NCBI RefSeq assembly: GCF_000314855.2
Contig: NZ_KB233222.1
Coordinates: forward strand, 2,305,893 to 2,369,892
Length of the DNA stretch: 64,000 nt
Source of the DNA: Providencia burhodogranariea DSM 19968
Lineage (GTDB): Bacteria > Pseudomonadota > Gammaproteobacteria > Enterobacterales > Enterobacteriaceae
Direction: 5' to 3'
Under the pieces are notes generated by a model. It was not told the DNA's origin and did no database searches. It saw only the letters and a list, made by a program, of their open reading frames with translations. Every line of letters begins with the position of its first letter. Position 1 is the stretch's first letter. The translations under genes and the position numbers were made by a program. This document shows, piece by piece, positions 51,963 through 60,594 of the stretch.

Positions 51963-52949
51963 TTAACGTGTAAGTACCGTTACCCACATTGGGCCTTTAC
52001 CTACAGGGTAACGACCCACTTGAGTCAGCTTACCGGTAATTGGGTCGATTTCAGAAACTGAAATACTGTCAGACTTTTGGCCGCTAGAAATTAAAAATCG
52101 CCCTGTTGCATCAATATTGAAACCACGAGGTTGCCCTTCTGTTGGGTAAGTGCCTGCGAGGGTTAGTTCACAACCATCATCTGAAACTAAAAAATGACTA
52201 ATATAGCTATCTGAACGCTCACTGGCATAAAGATGGCGACCATCCGGTGTGATATGAATATCCGCAGCCCAACGTTGGCTTTCACTACCTTTTGGGTACA
52301 CATTAATATGCTGCATTTGGCGATAACGTGTAAATTTATGATAAACGTTAATCGTTGAATCCAATTCATTAAGGCAATAAATGACTTTTTCTTGCGGATG
52401 AAATGCAAGGTGGCGAGGACCGGCCCCTTTCGCTGAACTAATTTGATCCGCTGAGGCCTCAGTCAAATGCCCATCTGCATGCAGATTAAATAGGCGGATA
52501 TGGTCTTCACCTAAACAAGGTACCCAGAGCTGTTGATTATCTGCATCAACATGCGAAGAGTGTGGGTTACGCAGTCCTTCCACGACTTGAATCGCGGTTT
52601 GTGGTACACCATCGCGATTAATCGGCAACACTGCCAAATTATGTTGATGATAAGATGGAACAAATAAATATTTACCTGTGTTATCGAGAGATAAATGTAC
52701 TGGTGTACCTGGAATAGACGTTTCTGCTTGCAAACGAAGTGTTCCAGCATCCTCAATCAGATAAGTCACAACCCGAAAATTCGGTCGAACACCAATATAA
52801 AGATGTTTTTTATCATGACTTAATACCATTGGCTGTACTTGCCCTGGTGTCATCACAGTCTGCAACAAAGTCAGCTCACCGACTTCATTCATCGACCAAA
52901 CATGGATTTGCTGGCTTTCGGGGCTTGCGATATAAACAACCTGATTCAT
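51963..52949 (-). CDS. pgl: 6-phosphogluconolactonase Pgl
   Basis: Hydrolyses 6-phosphogluconolactone in the pentose phosphate pathway. The 328 residues form a seven-bladed beta-propeller of the YbhE type. Repeats are visible as YIASPESQQIHVW, LYIGVRPNFRVVTY, LFVPSYHQHNLAVL, LWVPCLGEDHIRLF, IYCLNELDSTINVY, LYASERSDSYISHF and LISSGQKSDSISV. It is convergent with bioA, as in E. coli. Confidence 0.93.
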   Translation of the reverse strand: MNQVVYIASPESQQIHVWSMNEVGELTLLQTVMTPGQVQPMVLSHDKKHLYIGVRPNFRVVTYLIEDAGTLRLQAETSIPGTPVHLSLDNTGKYLFVPSYHQHNLAVLPINRDGVPQTAIQVVEGLRNPHSSHVDADNQQLWVPCLGEDHIRLFNLHADGHLTEASADQISSAKGAGPRHLAFHPQEKVIYCLNELDSTINVYHKFTRYRQMQHINVYPKGSESQRWAADIHITPDGRHLYASERSDSYISHFLVSDDGCELTLAGTYPTEGQPRGFNIDATGRFLISSGQKSDSISVSEIDPITGKLTQVGRYPVGKGPMWVTVLTR

Positions 52950-53492
52950 CCTGACTCCTTAATTCATGATAAAAATATGTCGTTACTATTATGGCGCATT
53001 CGCTCAAGATATACTAACTAGCGGTGGGTAATATCTCCCCCAAATACTACGGTGTAGTACCTATCCCGAGTCATTCAATTGGTAAATTGAAGCTCAGTAA
53101 ATAAACACATTAAACATACTTGTCACTTAAGGTATGCAGGATAAACAGCACTAAAACGGTTCAGTTAGTTACTATTATCGGATATGATAACCAAGCATGC
53201 TCAGGAGCTGTTGATGTTTCATGCTTGTTTTGCAATAAAACTTGAATGCAAATTGGGTTAATTAAAACCTATATTATATTGTGCTAAATAAAAGCGGCCC
53301 TACAGGTTCAATTCAAAGATATTGCATTTCTTTGATCCTATCTTGCCTCTTTTTACCTTAAGTAACGGCCTTTAATTCGAACGAAAATTGACCTTAAAAG
53401 ACCAACAGCCCCTAGCTTAATCCAATTTTAGTTAACTGATTTAGTTGTAATCAGCCAGCTAAAATATAACCTAAAATCACGTGGAGTCGTTT
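52950..53492. other. Divergent gap pgl / ybhA
   Basis: A 543-base AT-rich gap with promoters for both genes. I see no reading frame, repeat or operator that I can support. Confidence 0.5.
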
Positions 53493-54311
53493 ATGTCATA
53501 CCGCGTTATTGCGCTCGATCTTGATGGAACACTGCTTGATCCTCAAAAGAAAATTCTGCCTGAATCTATAGCTGCGTTAAATGAAGCTCGCCGTCAAGGT
53601 GTTCAAGTCCTGATAGTCACAGGCCGTCACCATGTCGCCATTCACCCGTTCTATCAAGAGTTGAACCTTGATACACCAGCTATTTGCTGCAATGGGACTT
53701 ACCTTTATGACTATTTAGGAAAAAAAGTCCTTGCCTCAGATCCAATGACATTAGAATCTGCAACACAGATGATTGAAAGGTTACATGGCACCGATATTCA
53801 GCATCTGATGTATGTCGACGATGCTATGCTGTATAACGCGCCAACAGAAGGCATCAAAAGAACGCTTAATTGGGCGCAGACGTTGCCTGAAGCGCAGCGC
53901 CCTAATATTCAGTTTGTCGAAAATTATGCAGATGTGATGCACGATTATAAATCAATCTGGAAATTTGCTGTCAGTTCAGAAAATTTGGATGAACTCAAAG
54001 ATGTCATTCAAGGTATTGAAAACGACTTTGGTTTGGAGTGTGAATGGTCGTGGGTTGATCAGGTTGATGTCGGTCGTAAAGGTAATAGCAAAGGTCATCG
54101 GCTGAAACAATGGGTTGAATCACAAGGTATGACCATGAATGATGTAATTGCTTTTGGTGATAACTTTAATGACCTCAGCATGCTGACAACCGCAGGGCTG
54201 GGTGTTGCAATGGGTAACGCTGTTGATGAAATCAAACAACAAGCTAAATTGGTTACCCGTGATAACACTCAACCGGGCATTGCTGAAGTGATCCGTAAAT
54301 ACGTTTTGTAA
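53493..54311 (+). CDS. ybhA: HAD-family phosphatase YbhA (Cof type)
   Basis: A Cof-type haloacid-dehalogenase phosphatase of 272 residues. In E. coli YbhA acts on pyridoxal phosphate and other phosphosugars. Motif I is ALDLDGTLLDP near 8, motif II is VTGRHH near 44, and motif IV is AFGDNFNDLSML near 215-226. Start is ATG 53493 (MSYRVIALD), 7 bases after GGAG; an upstream in-frame GTG overlaps that site. It is followed by a strong terminator and then the two-gene island. Confidence 0.93.
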   Translation: MSYRVIALDLDGTLLDPQKKILPESIAALNEARRQGVQVLIVTGRHHVAIHPFYQELNLDTPAICCNGTYLYDYLGKKVLASDPMTLESATQMIERLHGTDIQHLMYVDDAMLYNAPTEGIKRTLNWAQTLPEAQRPNIQFVENYADVMHDYKSIWKFAVSSENLDELKDVIQGIENDFGLECEWSWVDQVDVGRKGNSKGHRLKQWVESQGMTMNDVIAFGDNFNDLSMLTTAGLGVAMGNAVDEIKQQAKLVTRDNTQPGIAEVIRKYVL

Positions 54312-54339
54312 TATGAACAATTGACCTGAAAATTGTTCA

Positions 54340-54390
54340 AACCATCACTTAAGTTCCATTTTACAGAGGAATATTAAGTGATGGTTTTTT
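54340..54390 (+). terminator. Rho-independent terminator of ybhA
   Basis: A 13-bp perfect stem AACCATCACTTAA/TTAAGTGATGGTT with a 21-base loop is followed by TTTT. Confidence 0.8.
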
Positions 54391-54458
54391 AGATTCTACT
54401 CACCGTAATAAAATCGACTAAGATGATGTTTAAGTTATGTCTAATTCATTAAAAAAAT

Positions 54459-55178
54459 TTAATTTAATTGTTCTCTTATTTTCACAGAAAACAGCTGATC
54501 ATTAATATCAATAATAGGCAATTTGATTTTATTTGAAATATATTTTTGATCAATAAAACCCTGTTGAAAACAATATTTAAAAGCATATCCACTAACCATA
54601 ATTTTCCAATCGAATTTTAAATTAGGATAGGTTTTTTTCGCTATTTTAAAGATATTTGTCGTACAATTATTCCATAAAGTATGATATTTCGTATCATGTT
54701 TATTAATTTCATTAACGCTTCCAAGATAGTTTACAAAAAGTAACTCAATCAAGTCTTTATCTAAATTCAAAGGAAATAGATAGACATCTTCATTTCTAAT
54801 ATTTACTCTTGTTCCGATCAAATCAATTTCATCAGCAACAATATAAATTATATCATAATTATAAAAAAAACCTTTCCACATCGAATATTTTTGTTCTTTT
54901 CTTCGCCTAGTTTCAATTGAAATAGAAATATATTGACCATTAGCGAAACCAAAACTTAAAAATACATGAGCTATCATGTCTCCTGACCAATGTGATTGGG
55001 CTAAATCTACACTGATTAAATCTGATAACTTATATTCCCTTTCATCCCAAATATAGTGATTTTCATTAACAGAACTAAATGTTCTAAAATTAAAAATTTT
55101 AACTTCCGAATGAGTTTCATTAAATTTAACGTAAGGTTTATGACTATATTCATCCACCCAGAAATTATTTTGATTCAT
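54459..55178 (-). CDS. DUF4105-like protein, putative permuted papain-fold enzyme
   Basis: A 239-residue protein that I match to the DUF4105 (Lnb N-terminal) family by pattern: FNFRTFSS near 30, WSGDMIAHVFLSFGFANGQ near 64-82, SISIETRR near 86, YIVADEIDLIGTRV near 112-125, and LWNNCTTNIFKIAK near 168-181. His71 before Cys172 is the order of circularly permuted NlpC/P60-papain folds, so a cysteine peptidase, amidase or acyltransferase is plausible. Family members usually have membrane helices or a signal; this one has none, so it may work in the cytoplasm or beside its partner. Start is ATG 55178 with GAGG 8 bases upstream. It is the second gene of the island, 15 bases after the inferred original end of the membrane gene. 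Confidence 0.7.
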   Translation of the reverse strand: MNQNNFWVDEYSHKPYVKFNETHSEVKIFNFRTFSSVNENHYIWDEREYKLSDLISVDLAQSHWSGDMIAHVFLSFGFANGQYISISIETRRRKEQKYSMWKGFFYNYDIIYIVADEIDLIGTRVNIRNEDVYLFPLNLDKDLIELLFVNYLGSVNEINKHDTKYHTLWNNCTTNIFKIAKKTYPNLKFDWKIMVSGYAFKYCFQQGFIDQKYISNKIKLPIIDINDQLFSVKIREQLN

Positions 55179-55193
55179 ACACATGCCTCAACA

Positions 55194-55318
55194 TTATAAC
55201 TTTAATACAAATGACATAGCACGGGTATAATCTAAAACAATACCCGGAGTCCAAGTCATGATAGCAGCATGTTTTCTTAGTTGAGCCATTACCCATAATT
55301 CAGGGCTAAATAACAGCT
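55194..55318 (-). pseudogene. Out-of-frame C-terminal extension of the HdeD-like gene
   Basis: About 40 codons in the -1 frame relative to the upstream gene read as ordinary protein with conserved-looking WTPG and LDY motifs, ending with TAA at 55194. Adding one T to the T6 run (giving T7) joins it to the upstream domain. The restored gene would be about 427 codons. Confidence 0.6.
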
Positions 55319-56476
55319 TTAAAAAAGAGCTAATCCGCCTTTTTTCTCGTAAAAATACCCTTCAGTGCTTTTTGTGATAGCAAGCGAAACAACAGTAGAA
55401 CAGTTCCTATTCGTTAAATTATAAGTGGTGTTTTTTCGATACTCAGACCAAAAAGCATCGAGTTTCTCTTTACTAACCCCTTCAATACTAATTTTAAATA
55501 CTGAAGGTGATGATATCCCCACTTCATACTCATAGTTTGGTTGAAAAATACCGGATGCATCATTTTCATTTGTAGATTTCAAAATACTCATAAATTGAGT
55601 GGCATCTCTGTCGATATCATTTTCAGGATAGTGACTAATGTAAATATCATCTAATTCAAAAGAGACATGCCCAGTACTAATAACTCCAGATGCGTTTCTG
55701 GATATGATATAACGCTCTACGATATTATAAAATAATGGGAGCTTCCCAGTCGTTGTCCATACATGTACAGTACCTACATGGCGAATTTCTTCTTTATCTA
55801 TTTTATTTTCTTTAAGTCTCTCTTCTTTTTCTTCTTTTGTTTCACTATTGATTACAAAATAATAAACCACTGACAAATTAAAGGAATAGATAACAATAAG
55901 CGTGCCTACATCCCAATATATTTGGCGCGATGAATAGTCAAAAGACCAAGGAATAAAATTCCAAATTCCTATGCAAAATTCAACTGCAGAAATAATAAAT
56001 ATTTTTCCCCAATTTTTAAATCTCAATATAAAGCTATTTGACATTTTCCAAACAGAGCTAAACATCAAATATAAACCGGTGATAAAACCAGATAAAATCG
56101 CATTCCATGGGTGAATTTCTGCAAATATGATAATATAAATCATTAAGAGCAGTACTAACCCCCTACTGATTCGTAAACGCCGCGTTGCGCCTTGGCTATA
56201 GAAAGCGCAAACAAAAGATCGAATTGATTCTAATAAAATGGGAATGCATAAAATAAGAGTATGTTGGTTAGGATTGGTAAAAAATGGCAACAGGAAATAG
56301 TAGGCTCCTATAAGAAAACCCAGTAATGAAGTGCATAAAACAGCCCAAAAAAATTTCTTGCTCTCTCTCTTCCATAAAGCATAATCATTATATAAATCAT
56401 AAGCACTATATCCTAAATAAATGCACTTAATGTAATCTAAATTAGATAGGATCGACGAAATTAATCCGCCAACCAA
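55319..56476 (-). CDS. HdeD-like membrane protein fused to permuted papain-like domain, frameshifted 3' end
   Basis: The readable frame gives 385 residues: about six hydrophobic helices (44-64, 72-92, 105-120, 126-145, 157-175, 187-208) resembling the HdeD/DUF308 fold, a charged linker (211-232), then a soluble domain with GTVHVWTTTGKLP, STGHVSFEL (His270), YISHYPEND, and NRNCSTVV (Cys359). His-before-Cys matches permuted NlpC/P60 enzymes. The frame stops in TTTTTT at 55318-55323. In the -1 frame plausible protein continues (KLLFSPELWVMAQL, TWTPGIVLDYTRAM) to a stop at 55194. The only available start is TTG 56476, without a ribosome-binding site and 3 codons after a stop. The gene is probably damaged or recoded at its 3' end. 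Confidence 0.65.
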   Translation of the reverse strand: MVGGLISSILSNLDYIKCIYLGYSAYDLYNDYALWKRESKKFFWAVLCTSLLGFLIGAYYFLLPFFTNPNQHTLILCIPILLESIRSFVCAFYSQGATRRLRISRGLVLLLMIYIIIFAEIHPWNAILSGFITGLYLMFSSVWKMSNSFILRFKNWGKIFIISAVEFCIGIWNFIPWSFDYSSRQIYWDVGTLIVIYSFNLSVVYYFVINSETKEEKEERLKENKIDKEEIRHVGTVHVWTTTGKLPLFYNIVERYIISRNASGVISTGHVSFELDDIYISHYPENDIDRDATQFMSILKSTNENDASGIFQPNYEYEVGISSPSVFKISIEGVSKEKLDAFWSEYRKNTTYNLTNRNCSTVVSLAITKSTEGYFYEKKGGLALF

Positions 56477-57341
56477 GAAAAGTTAATTACAATAAATATT
56501 CTTTTTTTGATTGTTTTTACTTCTGATTATTAACGATTACCCATAAATTATTTTAAATATAACCAATAACATTTATTACATAATTATTTTTTCATTAAGT
56601 CATGGCTAACAAACTAGTTCTACTTTTTGAATTTTTTAGCATAGTATAAATTTATAAATAGCTAACGTATTAATAATCAAAGTGTTATTTTAAAGAGGCA
56701 ATTTTGAATGTGAATTCTTTCACAAAGAATAGACAATAAGATAAGTTTATTCAATAAATAAATCAGATGTGGACAAATCTATTCTCAAGATTATTTTTTA
56801 ATTAATTTTCAAACAGTGAATTAAACTATTTTTCAATCTTATATTAAGCGTATTAATCTGTCATTATTATTTAAATGAATAATAAAATTCATTTCCCGAT
56901 AGTTATTGTAAAAGATAATATCGGATAAATTTATTATAGATGATATATTATAAATAATAAAATCATTGAGTTATTGTATTATAGATTCAACGAATATAGC
57001 ATCTGTGCAAAATAATTCAACTTACAACTAATTCTTAAAAAACTACTAAATATCAATTTGTTAGATGAATTTCGTGACATGTCACATTGATAAATTATTC
57101 TTGGATTTTCTATCACTAACACAACAACTATGTAAAATAATTCAGCTTACAATTAACTCTTAAAAACTTTATAAATAACAAATTATTAGCTATATTTCGT
57201 GACATGTCACACAGATAAATTATTCTCGAATTTTCTATTGTTAATACAAAAGCTATCCCAAATAATTTGCGTTGTGGCTAGGTGGCATACATAACGCTGC
57301 CAGCAACACCACAGCGTGATGTATGAATGATAAAAGGATAA
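56477..57341. other. AT-rich gap with degenerate repeats upstream of the island operon
   Basis: An 865-base gap of very high AT content between modC and the membrane gene, with no supported gene. The left 530 bases would contain the island promoter. The right 330 bases hold three copies of a 125-base-period repeat (57007-57335). Confidence 0.65.
57007..57335 (+). repeat. Three-copy degenerate repeat, 125-base period, ERIC-like ends
   Basis: Copies begin at the AATAATTC/AATAATTT cores 57011, 57136 and 57261, exactly 125 bases apart. Copies 1 and 2 are similar throughout, including TTTCGTGACATGTCACA (palindrome at 57074 and 57199) and GATAAATTATTCT. Copy 3 is shortened and its ends (CCAAATAATT...GTTG and CAACACCACAGCGTGATGTATGA) resemble ERIC termini. 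Confidence 0.7.
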
Positions 57342-58409
57342 CTACAGCTGCCGACTCAACGAAACACTCTTAACCTGCGCATAGACTTTTCGACCTTTAC
57401 GAATAGCTAATTCATCACGCGCCCAACGTGTAATACGAGCCCACAAGTAGTGTTGATCACCTAAATCGAGCTTCACATCAACTTGTTCACCATCTTCCAC
57501 CCATTCGACCACTTCAGCAGAGAGAATATTGCGAATACTACTAGTTTGTGGTTTTTCCAACACCAAAGAAACATCGGAAGCATCAATACGCAGACGTAGC
57601 TCACTATCTTTTTCAGCATCAACGTGTGGGATCCACAGTTTTTGCCCACCGACGATAACAGCTGTCATTTCATAATCTGGATGATGTCCGTGACATGTCA
57701 CACTAAGTACGCTGCTCAATGTATCTTGTTGTAACCAAGGACGTAAAGCACTACTCGCCCAAACCTCTTCTAATGGTCCAAAAGCCTTTACTTTACCTTG
57801 TGCCATGACAATCACTTTGTCGGCAAGGCGCAAAATTTCATCAAGGCTATGACTCACATATAAGATGGGGATTTTTACATCTTGAGAGAGTTTTTCAAGA
57901 TAAGGTAATAGCTCGCGCTTACGTGGTAAATCTAATGATGCTAATGGTTCATCCATCAATAAAATTTCAGGAGCGGTTAAAAGCGCACGACCAATAGCGA
58001 CACGTTGCTTTTCTCCGCCCGATAACGTGATAGGAAAGCGGTTGAGCAATTTTTCAATACCTAATAGACCAACTATCTCATCAAACCTGCTATTCATTTC
58101 AGGAGCCATTCCATACCGTAGATTACTTTTCACTCGATAATGAGGAAAAAGTCGAGCATCTTGAAAAACATAACCGATATGACGTTTTTCTGGTGGCAAA
58201 CAAATACGTTTATCCATATCCACCAGCGTACGACCATTAAGAACGATCCGCCCACTGTTAGGCTTAGTTAAACCACCAATTACATTAATTAATGACGTCT
58301 TACCTGCACCAGAGAGACCAAAAATAGCCGTAATACTCTCCGTTGGTAATTCCGTTTTGACTTCTAATTGTAAATCACCGAGTTTCTGGGAAAAGTCAAG
58401 TTCTAACAT
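57342..58409 (-). CDS. modC: Molybdate ABC transporter ATPase ModC
   Basis: The ATP-binding subunit of high-affinity molybdate import, 355 residues. The ABC domain has Walker [10 protein letters not shown] near 31-39, signature LSGGEKQR near 128, and Walker [15 protein letters not shown]. The C-terminal MOP (molybdate-binding) domain covers about 290-355 ([26 protein letters not shown]). It follows modB by one base. An unusual 12-bp palindrome shared with the upstream repeats lies within it at 57690-57701. Confidence 0.96.
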   Translation of the reverse strand: MLELDFSQKLGDLQLEVKTELPTESITAIFGLSGAGKTSLINVIGGLTKPNSGRIVLNGRTLVDMDKRICLPPEKRHIGYVFQDARLFPHYRVKSNLRYGMAPEMNSRFDEIVGLLGIEKLLNRFPITLSGGEKQRVAIGRALLTAPEILLMDEPLASLDLPRKRELLPYLEKLSQDVKIPILYVSHSLDEILRLADKVIVMAQGKVKAFGPLEEVWASSALRPWLQQDTLSSVLSVTCHGHHPDYEMTAVIVGGQKLWIPHVDAEKDSELRLRIDASDVSLVLEKPQTSSIRNILSAEVVEWVEDGEQVDVKLDLGDQHYLWARITRWARDELAIRKGRKVYAQVKSVSLSRQL

Positions 58410-58410
58410 A

Positions 58411-59106
58411 TTAGGCTACCCCTAGTCGTTTTTTACCCCAACGGGTCAACCATTCTGAAATCAACAATGAAATCAAGGCTAATACAATCGCGATAACACA
58501 CAAGCGAGCCGCATCAACTTCAGCACCCGGTGTTTCAATTAAGGTATACATTGCAAGTGGAATGGTTTGTGTTTCGCCGGGGATATTCGATACAAAGGTA
58601 ATCGTAGCACCAAACTCACCCAATGAACGAGCAAACGCCAGTACAGTGCCAACAATGATACCGGGCAACGATAATGGAATAGTGATAGTAAAAAAGACTC
58701 GTAATGGATTAGCGCCTAATGTTCTAGCAGCTTGCTCGAGTTTACGATCAACAGCTTCGAGCGCTAAACGGATCGCTCGAACCATTAAGGGAAAAGCAAC
58801 CACAGCAGAAGCCAACGCAGCACCTCGCCAGCTAAAGGTAAAACTAAATCCAAACCAGTTGTATAACCACTCACCAATAAAACCGCGGCGTCCCATACTG
58901 ATCAATAATAAATACCCGACTACCACTGGTGGAAGCACCAGTGGTAAATGGATAATACTATCAAGCAGTGTTTTCCCCGGGAAGTTACAGCGAACTAATA
59001 TCCATGCAACCAATATGCCCAGAGGTAAGCTAAAAACCACAGCTACACTGGATACTTTCAAGCTAAGATAAATAGCTTCCCATTCATAAGCGCTTAACAT
59101 CTGCAA
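58411..59106 (-). CDS. modB: Molybdate ABC transporter permease ModB
   Basis: An inner-membrane permease of 231 residues with five hydrophobic helices and the EAA-like loop [26 protein letters not shown] near 141-166 that contacts ModC. It lies 12 bases after modA and 1 base before modC. Length matches E. coli ModB (229). Confidence 0.96.
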   Translation of the reverse strand: MQMLSAYEWEAIYLSLKVSSVAVVFSLPLGILVAWILVRCNFPGKTLLDSIIHLPLVLPPVVVGYLLLISMGRRGFIGEWLYNWFGFSFTFSWRGAALASAVVAFPLMVRAIRLALEAVDRKLEQAARTLGANPLRVFFTITIPLSLPGIIVGTVLAFARSLGEFGATITFVSNIPGETQTIPLAMYTLIETPGAEVDAARLCVIAIVLALISLLISEWLTRWGKKRLGVA

Positions 59107-59118
59107 GACTATAATCCC

Positions 59119-59889
59119 TTAACGTGGGGTGAAACCGTAGCGTTTAAATACCTCAGAAGCCGCAGGGGTTTTCAGGTATTCATAAAAGTCACGAGTGGCT
59201 TTATTATCTTGATCTTTCACGATAGCCATTGGATATTCGACAGGTTTATGTGTATCTGCTGGGAAAATACCAACCACTTTCACTTTTTGGCTTGCAACCG
59301 CATCTGAACCATAAACAATACCGAGTGGTGCTTCATCACGTTCAACCAATGCCATGCCACTACGTACGTTATTGGTTCGTGCTAACATTGGATTAACGGT
59401 ATCCCATGCACCAAGGTTACTCAGTGCTTCTTGAGCATAGATGCCTACAGGAACGTGGTCAGGATCACCAACAGCAAGGCGGCCGCCATCAAGCAACTTT
59501 TTCCAATCTGTTTGTTTATTAATTTCTACTTTATCAATTTTAGAATCTTTTGGCGCAATCAACACCAATTCATTACCTAATAAAGTGTAACGCGTATTTT
59601 CGACCATCAAGTTCTTATCAATAGCATAGTTCATCCATTGCTGATCGGCAGAGATAAACAGATTTGCAGGCGCTCCTTGTTCGATTTGGCGAGCAAGCGT
59701 CGATGATGATGCATAAGAGGATACAACGTCTACTTTACTTTCTTTTTTATATTGCTCAGAAATTTCATTCATCGCATTCGTCAGTGAAGCCGCAGCGAAA
59801 ACAGTGATTTTTTCAGCAGCAACACTGTGGCTTGCCATAGAAAGAGTAATCGTGGCACCAGCGAGTAATTTGATCAAACTTTTTTTCAT
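59119..59889 (-). CDS. modA: Molybdate-binding periplasmic protein ModA
   Basis: A periplasmic binding protein of 256 residues. A signal peptide ends near HSVAA-EK (residue 25). The mature protein starts ITVFAAASLTNAMNEIS, where the Ser binds the oxyanion, and has YASSSTLARQIEQGAPANLFISAD and VGDPDHVPVGIYAQEAL further on. First gene of modABC, with a ModE operator 28 bases upstream of the ATG. It is convergent with nothing; acrZ lies upstream in the same orientation. Confidence 0.96.
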   Translation of the reverse strand: MKKSLIKLLAGATITLSMASHSVAAEKITVFAAASLTNAMNEISEQYKKESKVDVVSSYASSSTLARQIEQGAPANLFISADQQWMNYAIDKNLMVENTRYTLLGNELVLIAPKDSKIDKVEINKQTDWKKLLDGGRLAVGDPDHVPVGIYAQEALSNLGAWDTVNPMLARTNNVRSGMALVERDEAPLGIVYGSDAVASQKVKVVGIFPADTHKPVEYPMAIVKDQDNKATRDFYEYLKTPAASEVFKRYGFTPR

Positions 59890-59916
59890 TTCAATCCATC
59901 CTAATATTGGTTATCA

Positions 59917-59940
59917 CGTTATATATAACAGGACATATCG
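59917..59940 (-). promoter_or_regulatory. ModE operator of modABC
   Basis: On the minus strand CGATAT-N12-ATAACG matches the E. coli modA operator frame CGTTAT-N12-ATAACG with one half identical and exact spacing. ModE-molybdate represses modABC in E. coli. Confidence 0.75.
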
Positions 59941-60061
59941 ATAACTTAAAGCAATAGGACGAATAAAAGTGTGCTGGCGCAATAAATTGGTTAATTTTTG
60001 ATAAAATTTAAGGGAGTACGCTTAAAAAGAATATCAAGAAAGGACGTAAAATAAGAGAGAG

Positions 60062-60100
60062 TACCTGCCCCTTAAATTTAATTTACGAAAGGGGCAGGTA
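60062..60100 (-). terminator. Hairpin downstream of acrZ
   Basis: A 12-bp stem TACCTGCCCCTT/AAGGGGCAGGTA with a 15-base AT loop lies 15 bases after the acrZ stop and upstream of the modA operator, separating the two units. The U-run is poor. Confidence 0.6.
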
Positions 60101-60114
60101 AATAAGGATGAGAA

Positions 60115-60264
60115 TTATTTTTTCTCGGTATGATGATGTGGGACGTGTGCTTTAGATAACAGGTTAAAGAAAGAACCTAGGCCATAAATCAAACCCATAA
60201 TTAAACACATGACGACCGGAACCATCAACAGGGCAAAGCCCATACTTTTCAGAATTTCTAACAT
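60115..60264 (-). CDS. acrZ: AcrAB-TolC efflux pump accessory protein AcrZ
   Basis: A single-helix inner-membrane peptide of 49 residues that binds AcrB and widens export of some drugs. It starts [19 protein letters not shown], closely matching E. coli AcrZ, followed by [11 protein letters not shown] and a polar tail. Start is ATG 60264, 8 bases after GAGG; a longer in-frame start at 60300 would add an unconserved stretch. Its position between modA and modE is the same as in E. coli. Confidence 0.93.
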   Translation of the reverse strand: MLEILKSMGFALLMVPVVMCLIMGLIYGLGSFFNLLSKAHVPHHHTEKK

Positions 60265-60594
60265 AAAAGCCTCTTCAGTGATACTGTGTCCACCAGTCAA
60301 CTGATGCGCTGACGAGGGAAATTAAGCCGAATTTAAATAGCATACACAAAATAATTCAAGTTGTATGTAGGCCACAATTAATACTATCTCAGGGAATATA
60401 AATAACTATGTGACCTAAGTAGCTGAACGTTATCAACAACAATACAGCTTGAAGTATGATGGGGATAATACATATTCGCGCTATAATGCTTGCCATTTTA
60501 GACAAATTACGTTTTTGACGACACACTAAATGTGCTTTTTTTCGTTAAGTTATACTACAATCGTCACTTCCAGCCTAAAAGGAAGGGTTAAATT
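60265..60594. other. Divergent region acrZ / modE
   Basis: The 330-base spacer holds promoters for both genes and a full-length diverged ERIC-like repeat (60345-60468). Confidence 0.6.
60345..60468 (+). repeat. ERIC-like element, full length but diverged
   Basis: It begins CACAAAATAATTCAAGTTG and ends CAACAACAATACAGCTTGAAGTATGATGGGGATA, the two termini of ERIC-type repeats, about 124 bases apart. The centre retains TATGTGAC. Confidence 0.6.

Noticed and set aside
55319-56476. Simple annotation as HdeD acid-resistance protein
   Set aside because: Only the membrane part resembles HdeD; the His/Cys C-terminal domain makes an acid-chaperone role unlikely.
57074-57210. CRP sites in the repeat array
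   Set aside because: The half-sites are separated by 4 bases, not the 6 needed for CRP.
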